DNA of 64,000 nucleotides from SZUA-430 sp040080835 (GCA_040080835.1 JBEBHP010000002.1:62001-126000); one strand, 5' to 3'. Positions 19,808 through 30,662 are shown, counted from the first letter of the stretch. Program-made: numbers and translations. Notes: generated from the sequence alone by a model not told the origin.

Positions 19808-19840
19808 ATACTTGACCTCCGTACTCGGGAAATCTATATC
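19808..19840 (+). promoter_or_regulatory. suf operon promoter with IscR-type operator
   Basis: A strong promoter is visible: TTGACC (19812-19817), 17 bases, TATATC (19835-19840). Overlapping it, bases 19808-19832 match the E. coli type 1 IscR site at 17 of 25 positions by my hand alignment, with half-sites ATACTTGAC and TACTCGGGAAA. A Fe-S-loaded IscR bound here would block RNA polymerase, giving negative feedback on cluster synthesis. The leader from here to iscR is about 110 bases. Confidence 0.65.
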
Positions 19841-19951
19841 GCCACCAATGTTGCGGTAGAGCGCGCTTTGTAACACGGGTAGCGGGCGGAAAATCAAGTA
19901 AATCCCGCCGCCACGTATGCGCCCAATTGGCCCTGCCAAGGAGAGCTGGAT

Positions 19952-20428
19952 ATGAACCTGAGTACCAAAGGCCGATATGCGGTGATGGCGATGGTAGATT
20001 TGGCGCGGAACGGTCATGAAAGGTCCGTCGCCCTCAATGAAATCGCCCAGCGACAGGAGATATCGCTGTCCTACCTGGAGCAGCTGTTCGCAGGTCTCCG
20101 CCGCGGCGGTCTGGTGGTCAGCGCGCGTGGCCCCGGAGGCGGCTACCGCCTGGCACACCCCGCCGAGGAAACCAGAATAGCCGACATCATGATCGCCGTT
20201 GAAGAGCCGCTGCGCGCAACACGTTGCGATCTGACGTCCTCGAGGGGCTGCACAGGTCAGCACGGTCGCTGCGTGACGCATGACCTTTGGGAAGAACTCG
20301 GTCGGCAGATCCACATTTTCCTGAGCGGCGTTACACTTTCCGATGTCGTCAACAAGCGTGTGCTGGGCATGAGCAAGGCAGTGGATCCGGCGCCACAGCC
20401 TCAAGCTCAGCAACCGGCTGCAGAGTAG
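19952..20428 (+). CDS. iscR: Fe-S cluster regulator IscR (Rrf2 family)
   Basis: Rrf2-family transcription factor of 158 residues with an N-terminal winged helix (MNLSTKGRYAVMAMVDLA) and a wing rich in glycine (GPGGGYRLA). Three cysteines, C92, C100 and C107, and H110 (CVTH) are placed to hold a [2Fe-2S] cluster. The spacing (seven and six residues between cysteines) is longer than the five and five of E. coli IscR. The tail after residue 145 is rich in proline, alanine and glutamine. It opens the suf operon, seven bases before the first cysteine desulfurase, and probably represses the operon from the site at 19808-19832. Confidence 0.93.
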   Translation: MNLSTKGRYAVMAMVDLARNGHERSVALNEIAQRQEISLSYLEQLFAGLRRGGLVVSARGPGGGYRLAHPAEETRIADIMIAVEEPLRATRCDLTSSRGCTGQHGRCVTHDLWEELGRQIHIFLSGVTLSDVVNKRVLGMSKAVDPAPQPQAQQPAAE

Positions 20429-20435
20429 ACGGTCC

Positions 20436-21587
20436 ATGAGAGTTTATTTCGACAACAACGCGACAGCGCCATTGAGGCCGGAAGCCCGGACCGCGATGCT
20501 TGCGGCACTGGACGCGGTTGGCAACGCGTCGTCTGTGCACCACGAAGGTCGCTCAGCCAGGACGATTGTCGAAGCCGCGCGTGGCCACGTCGCCAAATTG
20601 TGCGGGGCAGATTCTGACAATGTGATCTTCACGAGCGGTGGCACTGAAGCAAATTCCCTGGCACTTCACGGCGCAATCCAGGCTGCTGCGGAAGCTGGTT
20701 CGCGCTTCACACGACTGATTGTATCGGCAATTGAACATGTTTCGGTTCTGGCCACTGCTACTCGATGCGAGCAGCTGTACCCTGGCCTCAAAATTGCGAC
20801 GTGCCCCGTGACACCAGACGGGCAACTGGACGTCGATCAACTTGCGGGCCTGCTGATGCAGGGCAAGGGAAGAGCGCTCGTGTCCGTGATGGCAGTCAAC
20901 AACGAAACCGGAGTGATCCAGCCGATAGAGAAGGCAGCGGAATTGGTGCACTCCCACAGTGGTCTGCTGCATTGCGACGCCGTGCAGGCGGTCGGTCGGA
21001 TTCCTGCCTCGATCGGTGGTCTCGGAGCGGATTTTCTGACGCTCAGTTCACACAAACTCGGCGGGCCGCAGGGCGCAGGCGCGCTCGTGAAGTCGCCGCA
21101 GGCCGCGTTGGTCGCCCAACTGAAAGGTGGATTGCAGGAGTTCGGATACCGCGCGGGCACGCAGAACGTGGCAGCTGTCGCAGGCTTTGGTTCCGCAGTT
21201 GCTGTTGCATCTCCTGCAGACTTTTCCCGGACTCCAAGGCTGGCATTCGAACAGCATCTGAAAGAGCTTTGCCCGGATGCGATCATCGCGGGCGCCCGAG
21301 CGCCCCGTGTCGCCAACACTGTCTGCATAGCGGTACCAGGTGTGCCGGCTGAAACCCTGGTCATCGCCCTGGACCTCGACGGATTTGCGGTCAGCGCCGG
21401 TTCTGCGTGCTCATCCGGCAAGGTGTCCAAAAGCCATGTGCTCGCAGCAATGGGTTTCGAACCAGCGCTTGCGGCTTGCGCGATCCGGATCAGCTTTGGC
21501 TGGGACAGCAAGGAACGGGACTTGAAAGATTTCGCTCAAGCCTGGGCGCGAATTGCAAGGCGCACGCGCGCCCGCTCGGCAGCGTAG
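20436..21587 (+). CDS. Cysteine desulfurase, IscS/NifS type
   Basis: PLP enzyme of 383 residues that removes sulfur from cysteine, giving alanine and an enzyme persulfide. The N-terminus VYFDNNATAPLRPEA is characteristic. The PLP lysine is in LSSHKLGGPQGAGALV, and the sulfur-carrying cysteine is in the loop SAGSACSSGKVSKSH, typical of group I enzymes. It is the second gene of the operon, starting 7 bases after iscR. A second, group II, desulfurase lies later in the same operon, so this one may serve other sulfur needs or act as an alternative donor; that split is inference. Confidence 0.92.
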   Translation: MRVYFDNNATAPLRPEARTAMLAALDAVGNASSVHHEGRSARTIVEAARGHVAKLCGADSDNVIFTSGGTEANSLALHGAIQAAAEAGSRFTRLIVSAIEHVSVLATATRCEQLYPGLKIATCPVTPDGQLDVDQLAGLLMQGKGRALVSVMAVNNETGVIQPIEKAAELVHSHSGLLHCDAVQAVGRIPASIGGLGADFLTLSSHKLGGPQGAGALVKSPQAALVAQLKGGLQEFGYRAGTQNVAAVAGFGSAVAVASPADFSRTPRLAFEQHLKELCPDAIIAGARAPRVANTVCIAVPGVPAETLVIALDLDGFAVSAGSACSSGKVSKSHVLAAMGFEPALAACAIRISFGWDSKERDLKDFAQAWARIARRTRARSAA

Positions 21588-21597
21588 GAAACGGCAC

Positions 21598-23045
<1,448 letters not shown>

Positions 23046-23049
<4 letters not shown>

Positions 23050-23306
23050 CAGACTCGCATGACCGCCCACGGATCTACATCAACTGGGCCCGCGTGCGCC
23101 CGGCCACGTGGCGGGATTGGGTAGTGGCGGTGTGCTGGCTTGCGGTGGCGATTGCAGTCCTCGCACTCATCATGGCCGTGGCATCGACGCTGTTCATCAT
23201 CGGCATCATCGTCAGCATAGTGTCGGCCGCGGTTTGGTTCATTGGAAACATCTTTCAACGCAGGGGCCGTGACGTGACCCCCTATCAGGGCGACCCCGAT
23301 GCTTGA
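23046..23306 (+). CDS. Small membrane protein within the suf operon
   Basis: Protein of 86 residues translated from the ATG at 23046, which overlaps the sufB stop (ATGA); its own end overlaps the sufC start by eight bases, so it is translationally coupled on both sides. After a polar head (MTDSHDRPRIYINWARVRP) there is one long or two short hydrophobic segments (about 26-66, WVVAVCWLAVAIAVLALIM then FIIGIIVSIVSAAVWFIG), and a short charged tail. There are no cysteine pairs or known motifs. I do not recognise a family. Tight coupling suggests it is made with SufBC and might tether or accompany the complex at the membrane, but that is conjecture. Confidence 0.8.
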
Positions 23307-24045
23307 GATCAAGAATTTGCATGCCACAGTCGCAGGCAACGAGATTCTGAAGGGATTGTCGCTGACCATCGGCCAGGGAGAAGTCCACGCAATCATGGGA
23401 CCCAATGGTTCCGGCAAGTCGACACTTTCTTATGTGCTGGCGGGAAAGCCAGGATACAAAGTCACCGAAGGCTCGGCGACCTTTCTGGGCGAGGATCTGC
23501 TTGCAAAGGCGACGGCGGAGCGTGCCGCGGCGGGCATATTCCTGGCAATGCAGTACCCGGTGGAAATACCCGGCGTGACGACCATCAATTTCCTGCGGAC
23601 GGCTGTGAACGCGCAAGCCAAGCTTCGCGGTGAGCCAGAAATGGAAGCCGTTGCATTCCTGAAGCGGATCAAGGAAGAGCGCGAAAAGCTCTTTATGAGC
23701 GACGAAATGATAAAGCGGCCAGTTAACGTCGGCTTTTCAGGCGGTGAAAAGAAACGCAATGAAGTGCTGCAAATGGCAATGCTCAGGCCACGCTTGGCTA
23801 TTCTCGATGAAACCGACTCTGGTCTGGATATCGATGCCCTGAAACTGGTCTCCAGCGGCATCAATGCCCTTCGCGCGAGCGATCGGAGCTTTCTTGTCAT
23901 CACGCACTATCAGAGATTGCTGGACTACATAACGCCCGACCGCGTGCATGTGCTCGCGGGCGGTCGGATCGTGAAGTCGGGCGGACCGGAACTGGCCCAC
24001 GAACTTGAGGCGCACGGATATGATGGTGTGGTGAAGGTCGCGTGA
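23299..24045 (+). CDS. sufC: Fe-S assembly ATPase SufC
   Basis: ABC-type ATPase of 248 residues that powers conformational change in the SufBCD scaffold; it is soluble, not a transporter. The Walker A motif is GPNGSGKST, the signature region is FSGGEKKRNEV, Walker B is LAILDETDSGLD, and the switch histidine lies in VITHYQRLLDY. It starts eight bases inside the preceding small gene and ends in TGATG with sufD. Confidence 0.96.
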   Translation: MLEIKNLHATVAGNEILKGLSLTIGQGEVHAIMGPNGSGKSTLSYVLAGKPGYKVTEGSATFLGEDLLAKATAERAAAGIFLAMQYPVEIPGVTTINFLRTAVNAQAKLRGEPEMEAVAFLKRIKEEREKLFMSDEMIKRPVNVGFSGGEKKRNEVLQMAMLRPRLAILDETDSGLDIDALKLVSSGINALRASDRSFLVITHYQRLLDYITPDRVHVLAGGRIVKSGGPELAHELEAHGYDGVVKVA

Positions 24046-25358
24046 TGTCATCCATGCCCAGACAGGTGCAAAGTCAGCGATCCGATTTCGATCTCGGGAT
24101 CGACAAGGCGTTTGCCGAAGCCCTCCGCAATTTGCCAGGGGGTAGCTGGCTGCAAAAGATTCGATCAGACGCGCTGGAACGATACGCACGCACGGGCTTG
24201 CCCGGCCGTCGTGCGGAGTGGTGGAAATACACCGATCTTGCTTCCATCCTTCAGGGTGGCAAGGCGAGCGCGCATCCTTCACCCGCAAGCCGCCGGGAAC
24301 GCGCGGCATTTGCCAGCCCTGATCTGCAGGAAATTTCCATAGTTGAAGGCCACGTCGAGGAACTCCCTGCAACAGCACTTCAGGACGGCGTTGAAATCTT
24401 GGCATTGCGGGATGCTCTGGGCGTGCCCTCGCCGTGGCTCCGCCCGTTGCTCCAACCGTCCGACCAGTCGGTTGACAACCTGAACCTTGCACTTGCTACA
24501 GACGGAGTTCTCATTCGGATCGGACAAAGCATTCGGGCACGCAAGACCGTCTGTATCCGCACACACCTGTCCGCTTCCCAGGCAATGGCCCACTGGCGGT
24601 CTTACGTTTCACTGGAAGAGGGTGCCGAACTCGACTTGATCGAAATCGACATTGTGGGCAGCGAGCAACAAAGTCTGGCAACGGCCCGCACGCACTTCAG
24701 TCTTGCACCAGGAGCAAAGCTCCGGCACTTGCGCATTACCTCAGGTCAAGGCAACGGCATACTGTTGCGATCCGACACAATGGACCTTGGTGGGGACGCC
24801 GAGTACCACGGTCAGGCGTTTTGTGCAGGCCCCGCGCTGGTGCGCCAGGACAGGGAATTCCGCCTCAATGGCGAGCGAGCCAAGGCTTACATAGCCTGCG
24901 CGTACGCGGTCACCACTGGTCAACTGGCTGATTTCTCTCTGGAAGTGAAGCATGTGGCGCCACAAACCACGAGCCGAATTCTCGCGAAGGGAATTGCCTC
25001 GGGAAGTGGCAGGGGTGTGATTCAGGGCCGCGTTCGAGTCGACAAGGACGCCCAGCAATCCGACAGCCTGCAGATGGCCCGTGGCCTCATGCTGTCAAGC
25101 ACAGCGGAAATTGATCACCGGCCAGAGCTCGAAATTTACGCTGACGACGTCAAGTGTGGACACGGCGCTACCATCGGCGCACTCGACCAGGATCAGATAT
25201 TCTACCTTGAATCGCGCGGCATTCCCGAAAGCGAGGCGCGAATGATGCTGGTCCGTGCGTATTTTGGCGAGATTGTCAAAAGGGCACCGGACAGTCTCGT
25301 TGAGGAACTCGAGAACTGGGTTGCCACGCACATGACACGCGCTGGAGACACGCCATGA
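24045..25358 (+). CDS. sufD: Fe-S cluster assembly subunit SufD
   Basis: SufB paralogue of about 437 residues and the third scaffold subunit, needed for iron entry. The family's beta-helix core and C-terminal helices are recognisable, for example VKHVAPQTTSRILAKGIASG, KCGHGATIGALDQDQIFYLESRG and the histidine in KCGHGA. The start is the ATG at 24045, sharing one base with the sufC stop; a GTG at 24042 and an ATG at 24054 are alternatives. Its stop overlaps the sufS start by four bases (ATGA). Confidence 0.93.
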   Translation: MSSMPRQVQSQRSDFDLGIDKAFAEALRNLPGGSWLQKIRSDALERYARTGLPGRRAEWWKYTDLASILQGGKASAHPSPASRRERAAFASPDLQEISIVEGHVEELPATALQDGVEILALRDALGVPSPWLRPLLQPSDQSVDNLNLALATDGVLIRIGQSIRARKTVCIRTHLSASQAMAHWRSYVSLEEGAELDLIEIDIVGSEQQSLATARTHFSLAPGAKLRHLRITSGQGNGILLRSDTMDLGGDAEYHGQAFCAGPALVRQDREFRLNGERAKAYIACAYAVTTGQLADFSLEVKHVAPQTTSRILAKGIASGSGRGVIQGRVRVDKDAQQSDSLQMARGLMLSSTAEIDHRPELEIYADDVKCGHGATIGALDQDQIFYLESRGIPESEARMMLVRAYFGEIVKRAPDSLVEELENWVATHMTRAGDTP

Positions 25359-26605
25359 GCGGTCAACCGGCACACATCGCACAGCCACGACCATTTGATG
25401 TAACGGCTATCCGGGCGGATTTTCCGATCCTGTCGCGTCAGGCGAATGGCAAACCACTTGTTTATTTAGACAACGCAGCTTCAGCGCAAAAGCCGCGCGC
25501 CGTCACCGAGACCATGAAATCATTCGCCGAGGGTTCATATGCGAACGTCCACCGGGGTCTGCACACGCTCTCGAACCTTGCAACCGACGCTTATGAAAAC
25601 GCACGCGAAAAAGTGCGCAGCTTTATACATGCTCCATCTGTCGATCAGGTCGTATTTACCAGTGGCGGTACCGACTCGATCAATCTGGTCGCCAGCGCCC
25701 TTGGACAGTCGATTCAGGCAGGCGATGAAATCGTCCTTTCCGAGATGGAACACCATTCCAATATCGTTCCCTGGCACTTCCTGCGCGAGCGCAAGGGTGC
25801 AGTGCTGAAATGGGTGCCCCTTCTCGATGATGGATCACTTGACGTTGTGGCGTTCGAAAGGCTGCTGACGCCGCGCGTGAAACTGGTTGCGATGACGCAT
25901 ATGTCCAATGTGCTGGGGACGGTCACGCCGGCAAAGCGAATTGTTCGACTCGCTCACGCACTCGGCATTCCTGTGCTGTTTGATGGTTGCCAGGCATCGG
26001 TGCATATGCGCGTCGACGTGCAGGATCTGAACTGCGACTTTTACGTGGCGACGGGTCACAAGCTCTACGGCCCAACTGGAATAGGTTTTCTCTATCTCGC
26101 CCGGAAATGGGCGGAGACGTTGCCTCCCTTCCGCGGTGGAGGCGAAATGATCGACGAAGTGCACTTCGACAGGGTCACCTATGGACGGTCACCACAACGC
26201 TTCGAGGCAGGCACACCACCAATCATCGAAGCTGTGGGGCTCGCAGCCGCGCTAGACTACATCACAGGTTTTGACCGCGATGGTCTCGTCAAGCATGAGC
26301 ATGGTTTGCTGGAGTACGCGACCGCTCAACTCAGCCAGTTGAACTGGTTGGCCATTCAGGGTTCAGCGCCGGACAAGGGAGCGATCATCTCATTCACCAT
26401 GCAGGGGGCTCATGCACATGACGTGGCAACCCTGCTTGACCAGCAGGGGATAGCTGTCAGGGCGGGCCATCATTGCGCCCAGCCGCTGATGGAGCGACTG
26501 GGTGTACCGGCCACCGCGCGAGCATCATTCGCATTCTACAATACCAGGGACGAAATCGACAGCCTTGTATCTGCACTGAAAAAAGCACGAGCGATTTTCT
26601 CATGA
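25355..26605 (+). CDS. sufS: Cysteine desulfurase SufS (group II)
   Basis: Group II desulfurase of 416 residues that supplies sulfur to SufB, usually through SufE or SufU. The N-terminal block VYLDNAASAQKPRAV, the PLP lysine in ATGHKLYGPTGIGFLY and the catalytic cysteine in RAGHHCAQPLMERLG are all present. No sufE gene is seen in this operon, so the sulfur shuttle must be encoded elsewhere or be replaced. Translation is coupled to sufD (ATGA) and to the following sufT gene (ATGA). Confidence 0.95.
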   Translation: MSGQPAHIAQPRPFDVTAIRADFPILSRQANGKPLVYLDNAASAQKPRAVTETMKSFAEGSYANVHRGLHTLSNLATDAYENAREKVRSFIHAPSVDQVVFTSGGTDSINLVASALGQSIQAGDEIVLSEMEHHSNIVPWHFLRERKGAVLKWVPLLDDGSLDVVAFERLLTPRVKLVAMTHMSNVLGTVTPAKRIVRLAHALGIPVLFDGCQASVHMRVDVQDLNCDFYVATGHKLYGPTGIGFLYLARKWAETLPPFRGGGEMIDEVHFDRVTYGRSPQRFEAGTPPIIEAVGLAAALDYITGFDRDGLVKHEHGLLEYATAQLSQLNWLAIQGSAPDKGAIISFTMQGAHAHDVATLLDQQGIAVRAGHHCAQPLMERLGVPATARASFAFYNTRDEIDSLVSALKKARAIFS

Positions 26606-26970
26606 ACGAGACGGCGTCAAAACAGCTTGAAATGAATCTTGCGCCCGCGGCTCAGGACGATGAACTCGACTCGTTGACGGCGCTGCTGATCAAGCAATTG
26701 AAAACCGTGTTTGATCCGGAAATTCCGGTTGATATTTACGAACTTGGACTTATCTACAAAATCGACGTGACCGACAAGAATGATGTCATCATCGACATGA
26801 CCCTGACGGCGCCAGCGTGCCCTGTTGCCGGCGAAATGCCAGGCTGGGTCAAGGAGGCCGTATTGAAAGTGGAAGGCGTTGGTGAAGTCACCGTGAACAT
26901 GGTGTTTGACCCTCCATGGACACCCGAGCGCATGTCCGAAGAAGCACGTCTTGAACTGAACATGTTTTGA
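26602..26970 (+). CDS. sufT: SufT-like DUF59/MIP18 protein
   Basis: Protein of 122 residues of the DUF59 (MIP18) family, which helps Fe-S cluster maturation or transfer. The signature DPEIPVDIYELGLIY (about 39-53) and LTAPACPVAGEMP with the conserved cysteine are clear. The start at 26602 overlaps the sufS stop. It lacks the ATPase part of ApbC/Mrp proteins, so it is the stand-alone form common in alphaproteobacterial suf operons. Confidence 0.92.
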   Translation: MNETASKQLEMNLAPAAQDDELDSLTALLIKQLKTVFDPEIPVDIYELGLIYKIDVTDKNDVIIDMTLTAPACPVAGEMPGWVKEAVLKVEGVGEVTVNMVFDPPWTPERMSEEARLELNMF

Positions 26971-26991
26971 TTTGACTCGGGACCAACAGCA

Positions 26992-27378
26992 ATGAGCGAA
27001 ACGAAAGAAGTGTCGCGACCTCGCCGTGAAAGACCCAAGGCACTGCGTGTGACGGAGGCGGCGGCCGAGCAGATCAGGCTGGCCATGAGCAAGTCCGAAA
27101 AGACGGTCGTTGGTGTTCGCGTCGGGCTCAAGAATGCCGGATGCGCTGGCATGAGCTACACCATGGACTACGCCGAGCACCAGAACCCGCTCGACGAAGT
27201 CGTGGAAGACCGAGGCGTGAAGATTCTGATTGATCCCAAGGCAATCCTGTTTCTGATCGGCACCGAAATGGACTTTGTGCGTGACAAGATGCAGGCGCGA
27301 TTTGTCTTCAACAACCCAAACCAGACCAGCGCTTGCGGCTGCGGTGAATCGGTCGCCCTGAAAGAGGCCGTTCAGTAG
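26992..27378 (+). CDS. sufA: A-type Fe-S carrier protein (SufA/IscA family)
   Basis: Carrier of 128 residues that receives clusters from the scaffold and passes them to targets. The HesB/IscA domain has the three cysteine ligands in AGCAGMSY and ACGCGES. The start follows the DUF59 gene by 21 bases and is the last recognisable gene of the operon. The first 15 residues, rich in charged residues, lie outside the domain. Confidence 0.94.
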   Translation: MSETKEVSRPRRERPKALRVTEAAAEQIRLAMSKSEKTVVGVRVGLKNAGCAGMSYTMDYAEHQNPLDEVVEDRGVKILIDPKAILFLIGTEMDFVRDKMQARFVFNNPNQTSACGCGESVALKEAVQ

Positions 27379-27400
27379 CAATGGGAAACGCCCCAGGTCG

Positions 27401-28699
27401 CTATTTAAGTGACAGGGCAGGTATTCCGTCTACGAGTACGCGGCCTTGCCCGTCTCTGGTCAGGACCCCAGCGCGCGTGATCACACGGTCCGCGTTGCGC
27501 AGTTTGTCCATGGCCCAGTTTCTGGCCCCGATTGTCAATTGCAGCGAAAAGTCCAGCGGCGCTATCTTCTCAAGGGCGTCCGCATCCCCACATTTGTGCG
27601 CCGGTCCTGGCGGCCAGCCGAATGGATAGCGTCCGTCAACATTGCGGAACCAGCATTTCGCTTCAGTCCAGTCTGTCGGCGCCAGCATGGGTGCGACTGA
27701 GGGCCATTGAGCAGCCATATGACATGAGGAACAGGCGGACGCTCGATCATCGGCCGGGCCGTTCATGCGGCCACCTCGGCCAAGAGAAGCGGCTACGGCT
27801 CCTTCGAACACAATGGACTGCCGCGGACGCATGCCTTCATCAGTCAGGCTGTCTGCCAATTGCGGATCATTGCCCCACATCAATCCAATCGGTTTGAGTC
27901 GATTCCACCAATCGCGCTCCTCTATGGCGCCATCATACCGGAAGCTGCCGAACACCCAGCCTGTCTTGTAACTGGCGCGCTGTTCCCGAACCGCCACGTC
28001 AAATTGCACCAGCCTGAGCCAAGATGGCGTCCGGTGAGCCGACTGTCCGTCAGCTGCGCGGGCCGTCGGGCAACCGCTTTCATTGCGCTCACTTGAATCG
28101 TGAATGGCGACTTGCAGGCGCGGCGCGTCCTTTAATGCCGGATCATCTGCTTCAGTGGCCTCCGTGAATACAAGCTTCACGGCCACTGTGTTGAGCAGGA
28201 ATGGAAGATACCTGAAATCAGGTCCGCTGCGGCTGTCGCTCCAGATACGCCCCAGTAACGCACCGCCCGTCCCGTTGTAAAACGCCATCACCCAGTTCTG
28301 TCTGCAGTCGGACTGTCGCGGTGAAAGCTCGCGGGGCGCGAAATCCCGTCCGCGCGTCAGCCCGTGAATATACTCGCGCCCGTTGGGTCCCGGCCCCAGC
28401 CACGGCACATGATACCAGCGGCGCACCTTGTTCGCGGCCACATCCCAGTGCCGGAGGTCCTGTCCTTCAAGTGCATACGCAAGCAAAGAGTTCAGATAGC
28501 GTCGTGGATCGCTTCGAAAATTGATGGACAACCATGGGTGTTTCTCGTCGGGCACCTTTCGTGGATAGGCATAGCTGCCCTTGAATAAGTGACCCTTCCA
28601 GTCGGCGGGATGTGGTGAAAGTCGGTCAAGCGTATTGGCACGCACCGAGCCCGTGGCCATCCCAAGCAAGAGAACAAGTATGGTGAACCACAACCGCAT
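27401..28699 (-). CDS. Secreted protein with one haem c motif
   Basis: Exported protein of 432 residues with a signal peptide (MRLWFTILVLLLGMATGSVRA) and a single CSSCH haem-binding motif at about 323-327, so probably a periplasmic cytochrome-like protein. Tryptophan- and proline-rich stretches (HPADWKGHLF, RRWYHVPWLGPGPNGREY) recur. I cannot name its function. AAGGAG lies 11 bases before the ATG. It converges on the suf operon with 22 bases between stops, which leaves little room for a terminator. Confidence 0.7.
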   Translation of the reverse strand: MRLWFTILVLLLGMATGSVRANTLDRLSPHPADWKGHLFKGSYAYPRKVPDEKHPWLSINFRSDPRRYLNSLLAYALEGQDLRHWDVAANKVRRWYHVPWLGPGPNGREYIHGLTRGRDFAPRELSPRQSDCRQNWVMAFYNGTGGALLGRIWSDSRSGPDFRYLPFLLNTVAVKLVFTEATEADDPALKDAPRLQVAIHDSSERNESGCPTARAADGQSAHRTPSWLRLVQFDVAVREQRASYKTGWVFGSFRYDGAIEERDWWNRLKPIGLMWGNDPQLADSLTDEGMRPRQSIVFEGAVAASLGRGGRMNGPADDRASACSSCHMAAQWPSVAPMLAPTDWTEAKCWFRNVDGRYPFGWPPGPAHKCGDADALEKIAPLDFSLQLTIGARNWAMDKLRNADRVITRAGVLTRDGQGRVLVDGIPALSLK

Positions 28700-28812
28700 G
28701 TATCGGCATTCTCCTTTGAGGTGCGTCTTGTCTCAAAATCCCGCAAACCGCGTGTTGCAGATAACAAATCAAAAGACCTAGGCTTTCAACCAGTCATTTT
28801 GGACATGGCCAG

Positions 28813-29793
28813 ATGCGCAGATTGCTTTCACTCCTTGCATTTGTATTTTTTGCGGAAATATGCGCCGCCGCTGCCGCTGACATCACGCCACAATTGATCA
28901 ATTTGGGTCCCGGTTTCAGCTTCGAGTTTTTGCGCGCGGGAGAAACCGCGGCTCGTGCTGCGCACCCGAAAACCCTCTTTGTAAGTGTATCGTCGGTTGA
29001 TCGGAAAATATTCAGTGACAAGGTGCGTCTCGTTGAAGGCGCAGACCGCGTATTTGAATCTGTATTGCTGAACCCGGCGGAAAAAGGGTTCTACACTTCA
29101 GCCATCGTCTACGTGAAGCGACCGGATCAGACAAACTTCGAGCAATTCACGTATAAGCGCGGCGACCGGGGTGTGTGGCTCCGTCAGGCGGGAGAGTTGC
29201 CATGGAAGGTGGCCCAGTCGAATAACTGGACGCCGCCCGCTTCCCAGAAGGTTGAGTTGACCGGCCTGGGAACGCTTCTCGTTGAAAGCGCGGTCGACCT
29301 CCCGCCGCAGTCGGGTTTCAGGCGATCTGCCGAAATCGACTGCGTGTCGAAAACCAGCATAGTAAACCTCCAGCAGAAGTACCGCGAAATCAAGGCGCTG
29401 TGGTCACACCTCGACCGGACGAAGTTGAAGAGCAGTGGCTACGACCTGATTATGATCGGCAACTTCTCCTCGCCGCAATTGGGGCGCTTCTATTTGCGCA
29501 AGGGCTTCTTCGTGCGCATTCCCCTGCAGTCAAACGGCGAATGGGCGAGCCTACCCGACAGCCTGCCTGTTGCGCAGGACGCCCTGATATCCCAGAACGA
29601 AGTCGCCGCTGATGCCGTTACGCGGGACATCCGACTGGCGTTCTCGGGTGGACTGGAAACTCTAAGGCTGACGTCCGTTCTGAACCCGGCAACCGGTCCG
29701 ATGGCACAACTGCATGAGAGCCTCGTCGCTTTTGCCGAAGGCACCCCTGTCATCCGCATCGACCCTGTCATACTGGTGCCCAGCCTGCAGTAA
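28813..29793 (+). CDS. Secreted protein of unknown function
   Basis: Exported protein of 326 residues with a signal peptide (about 1-22, MRRLLSLLAFVFFAEICAAA). There is no recognised domain. Its predicted mixed beta pattern and lack of further hydrophobic segments suggest a soluble periplasmic protein. One cysteine in the mature part (EIDCVSK) is probably unpaired. It is divergent from the haem protein gene, with 113 bases between them, so the two may share a control region. Confidence 0.65.
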   Translation: MRRLLSLLAFVFFAEICAAAAADITPQLINLGPGFSFEFLRAGETAARAAHPKTLFVSVSSVDRKIFSDKVRLVEGADRVFESVLLNPAEKGFYTSAIVYVKRPDQTNFEQFTYKRGDRGVWLRQAGELPWKVAQSNNWTPPASQKVELTGLGTLLVESAVDLPPQSGFRRSAEIDCVSKTSIVNLQQKYREIKALWSHLDRTKLKSSGYDLIMIGNFSSPQLGRFYLRKGFFVRIPLQSNGEWASLPDSLPVAQDALISQNEVAADAVTRDIRLAFSGGLETLRLTSVLNPATGPMAQLHESLVAFAEGTPVIRIDPVILVPSLQ

Positions 29794-29891
29794 GCTCATT
29801 TTGTCCGGAGCAATTTTCGCCATCCAGACAGAGCAGGCTCGCAACCCGGCACGGCTTGAATAAACTGCACTCAACAAATTGGAGACTGGAA

Positions 29892-30662
29892 ATGGACCTG
29901 AAGCTCAAGGGAAAGCGCGTGGTCGTATTGGGCGGCACGCGCGGTATCGGCCGCGCGATCGCAGAGACATTCGCCAGAGAGGGCGCAAACATTGCGATCT
30001 GCGCAAGGAACAAGGATCAGGTCGACGCCGCGGTGACTGAACTTGGCAAGGGTGGAGTTCTAGCGACCGGCGCAGCCGTGGACATGGCGAAGCCAATGGA
30101 GCTCAAATCCTGGGTTGCAGAGGTCGCGAAGCAATTCAGTGGCATCGACATTCTGGTCTCTAACGCTAGCGCTCTGGTCATGGGGGCGAACGCAGAGGCT
30201 TGGCAACAGCTCCTGAATGTCGACATTCTTGGCGCCGCCGCCGCATTCGAGGCTGCGCGGCCGCATCTTGAAAAATCCGCTGCCGAAAGTGGAGATGCAG
30301 CATTCGTCATGATCTCGTCAGTTTCAGCCGCTGAAACGCAAAACGCTCAAGCTTATGGCGCAATCAAGGCCGCGATGATCCACTACGGTAAGGGACTTGC
30401 GAAAGAGTGTGCCAGAAAGAAAATACGCGTCAATGTTGTGTCGCCAGGCACTATCTACTTCAAGGGCGGCACCTGGAATACAATCGAGCAGAACGCGCCC
30501 CAGATGTTCGATGCAACGATAAAGCGCAACCCGCTTGGCCGGATGGGCACGCCGCAGGAAATTGCCGACATGACCGTCTTTCTTTGCAGTCCGGTCTCGT
30601 CGTTCACAACAGGGGCAAACGTCATCGTTGATGGTGCAATCACATCACGGGTGAATTATTGA
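29892..30662 (+). CDS. Short-chain dehydrogenase/reductase
   Basis: NAD(P)-dependent oxidoreductase of 256 residues. The Rossmann motif GGTRGIG (about 13-19), VSNASA in place of NNAG, and the catalytic serine (MISSVSA) and YGAIK (YxxxK) are present; the C-terminus (GANVIVDGAITSRVNY) is typical of the classical SDR group. GGAG lies seven bases before the ATG at 29892, so I reject the earlier TTG at 29856. Substrate is unknown. Confidence 0.88.
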   Translation: MDLKLKGKRVVVLGGTRGIGRAIAETFAREGANIAICARNKDQVDAAVTELGKGGVLATGAAVDMAKPMELKSWVAEVAKQFSGIDILVSNASALVMGANAEAWQQLLNVDILGAAAAFEAARPHLEKSAAESGDAAFVMISSVSAAETQNAQAYGAIKAAMIHYGKGLAKECARKKIRVNVVSPGTIYFKGGTWNTIEQNAPQMFDATIKRNPLGRMGTPQEIADMTVFLCSPVSSFTTGANVIVDGAITSRVNY

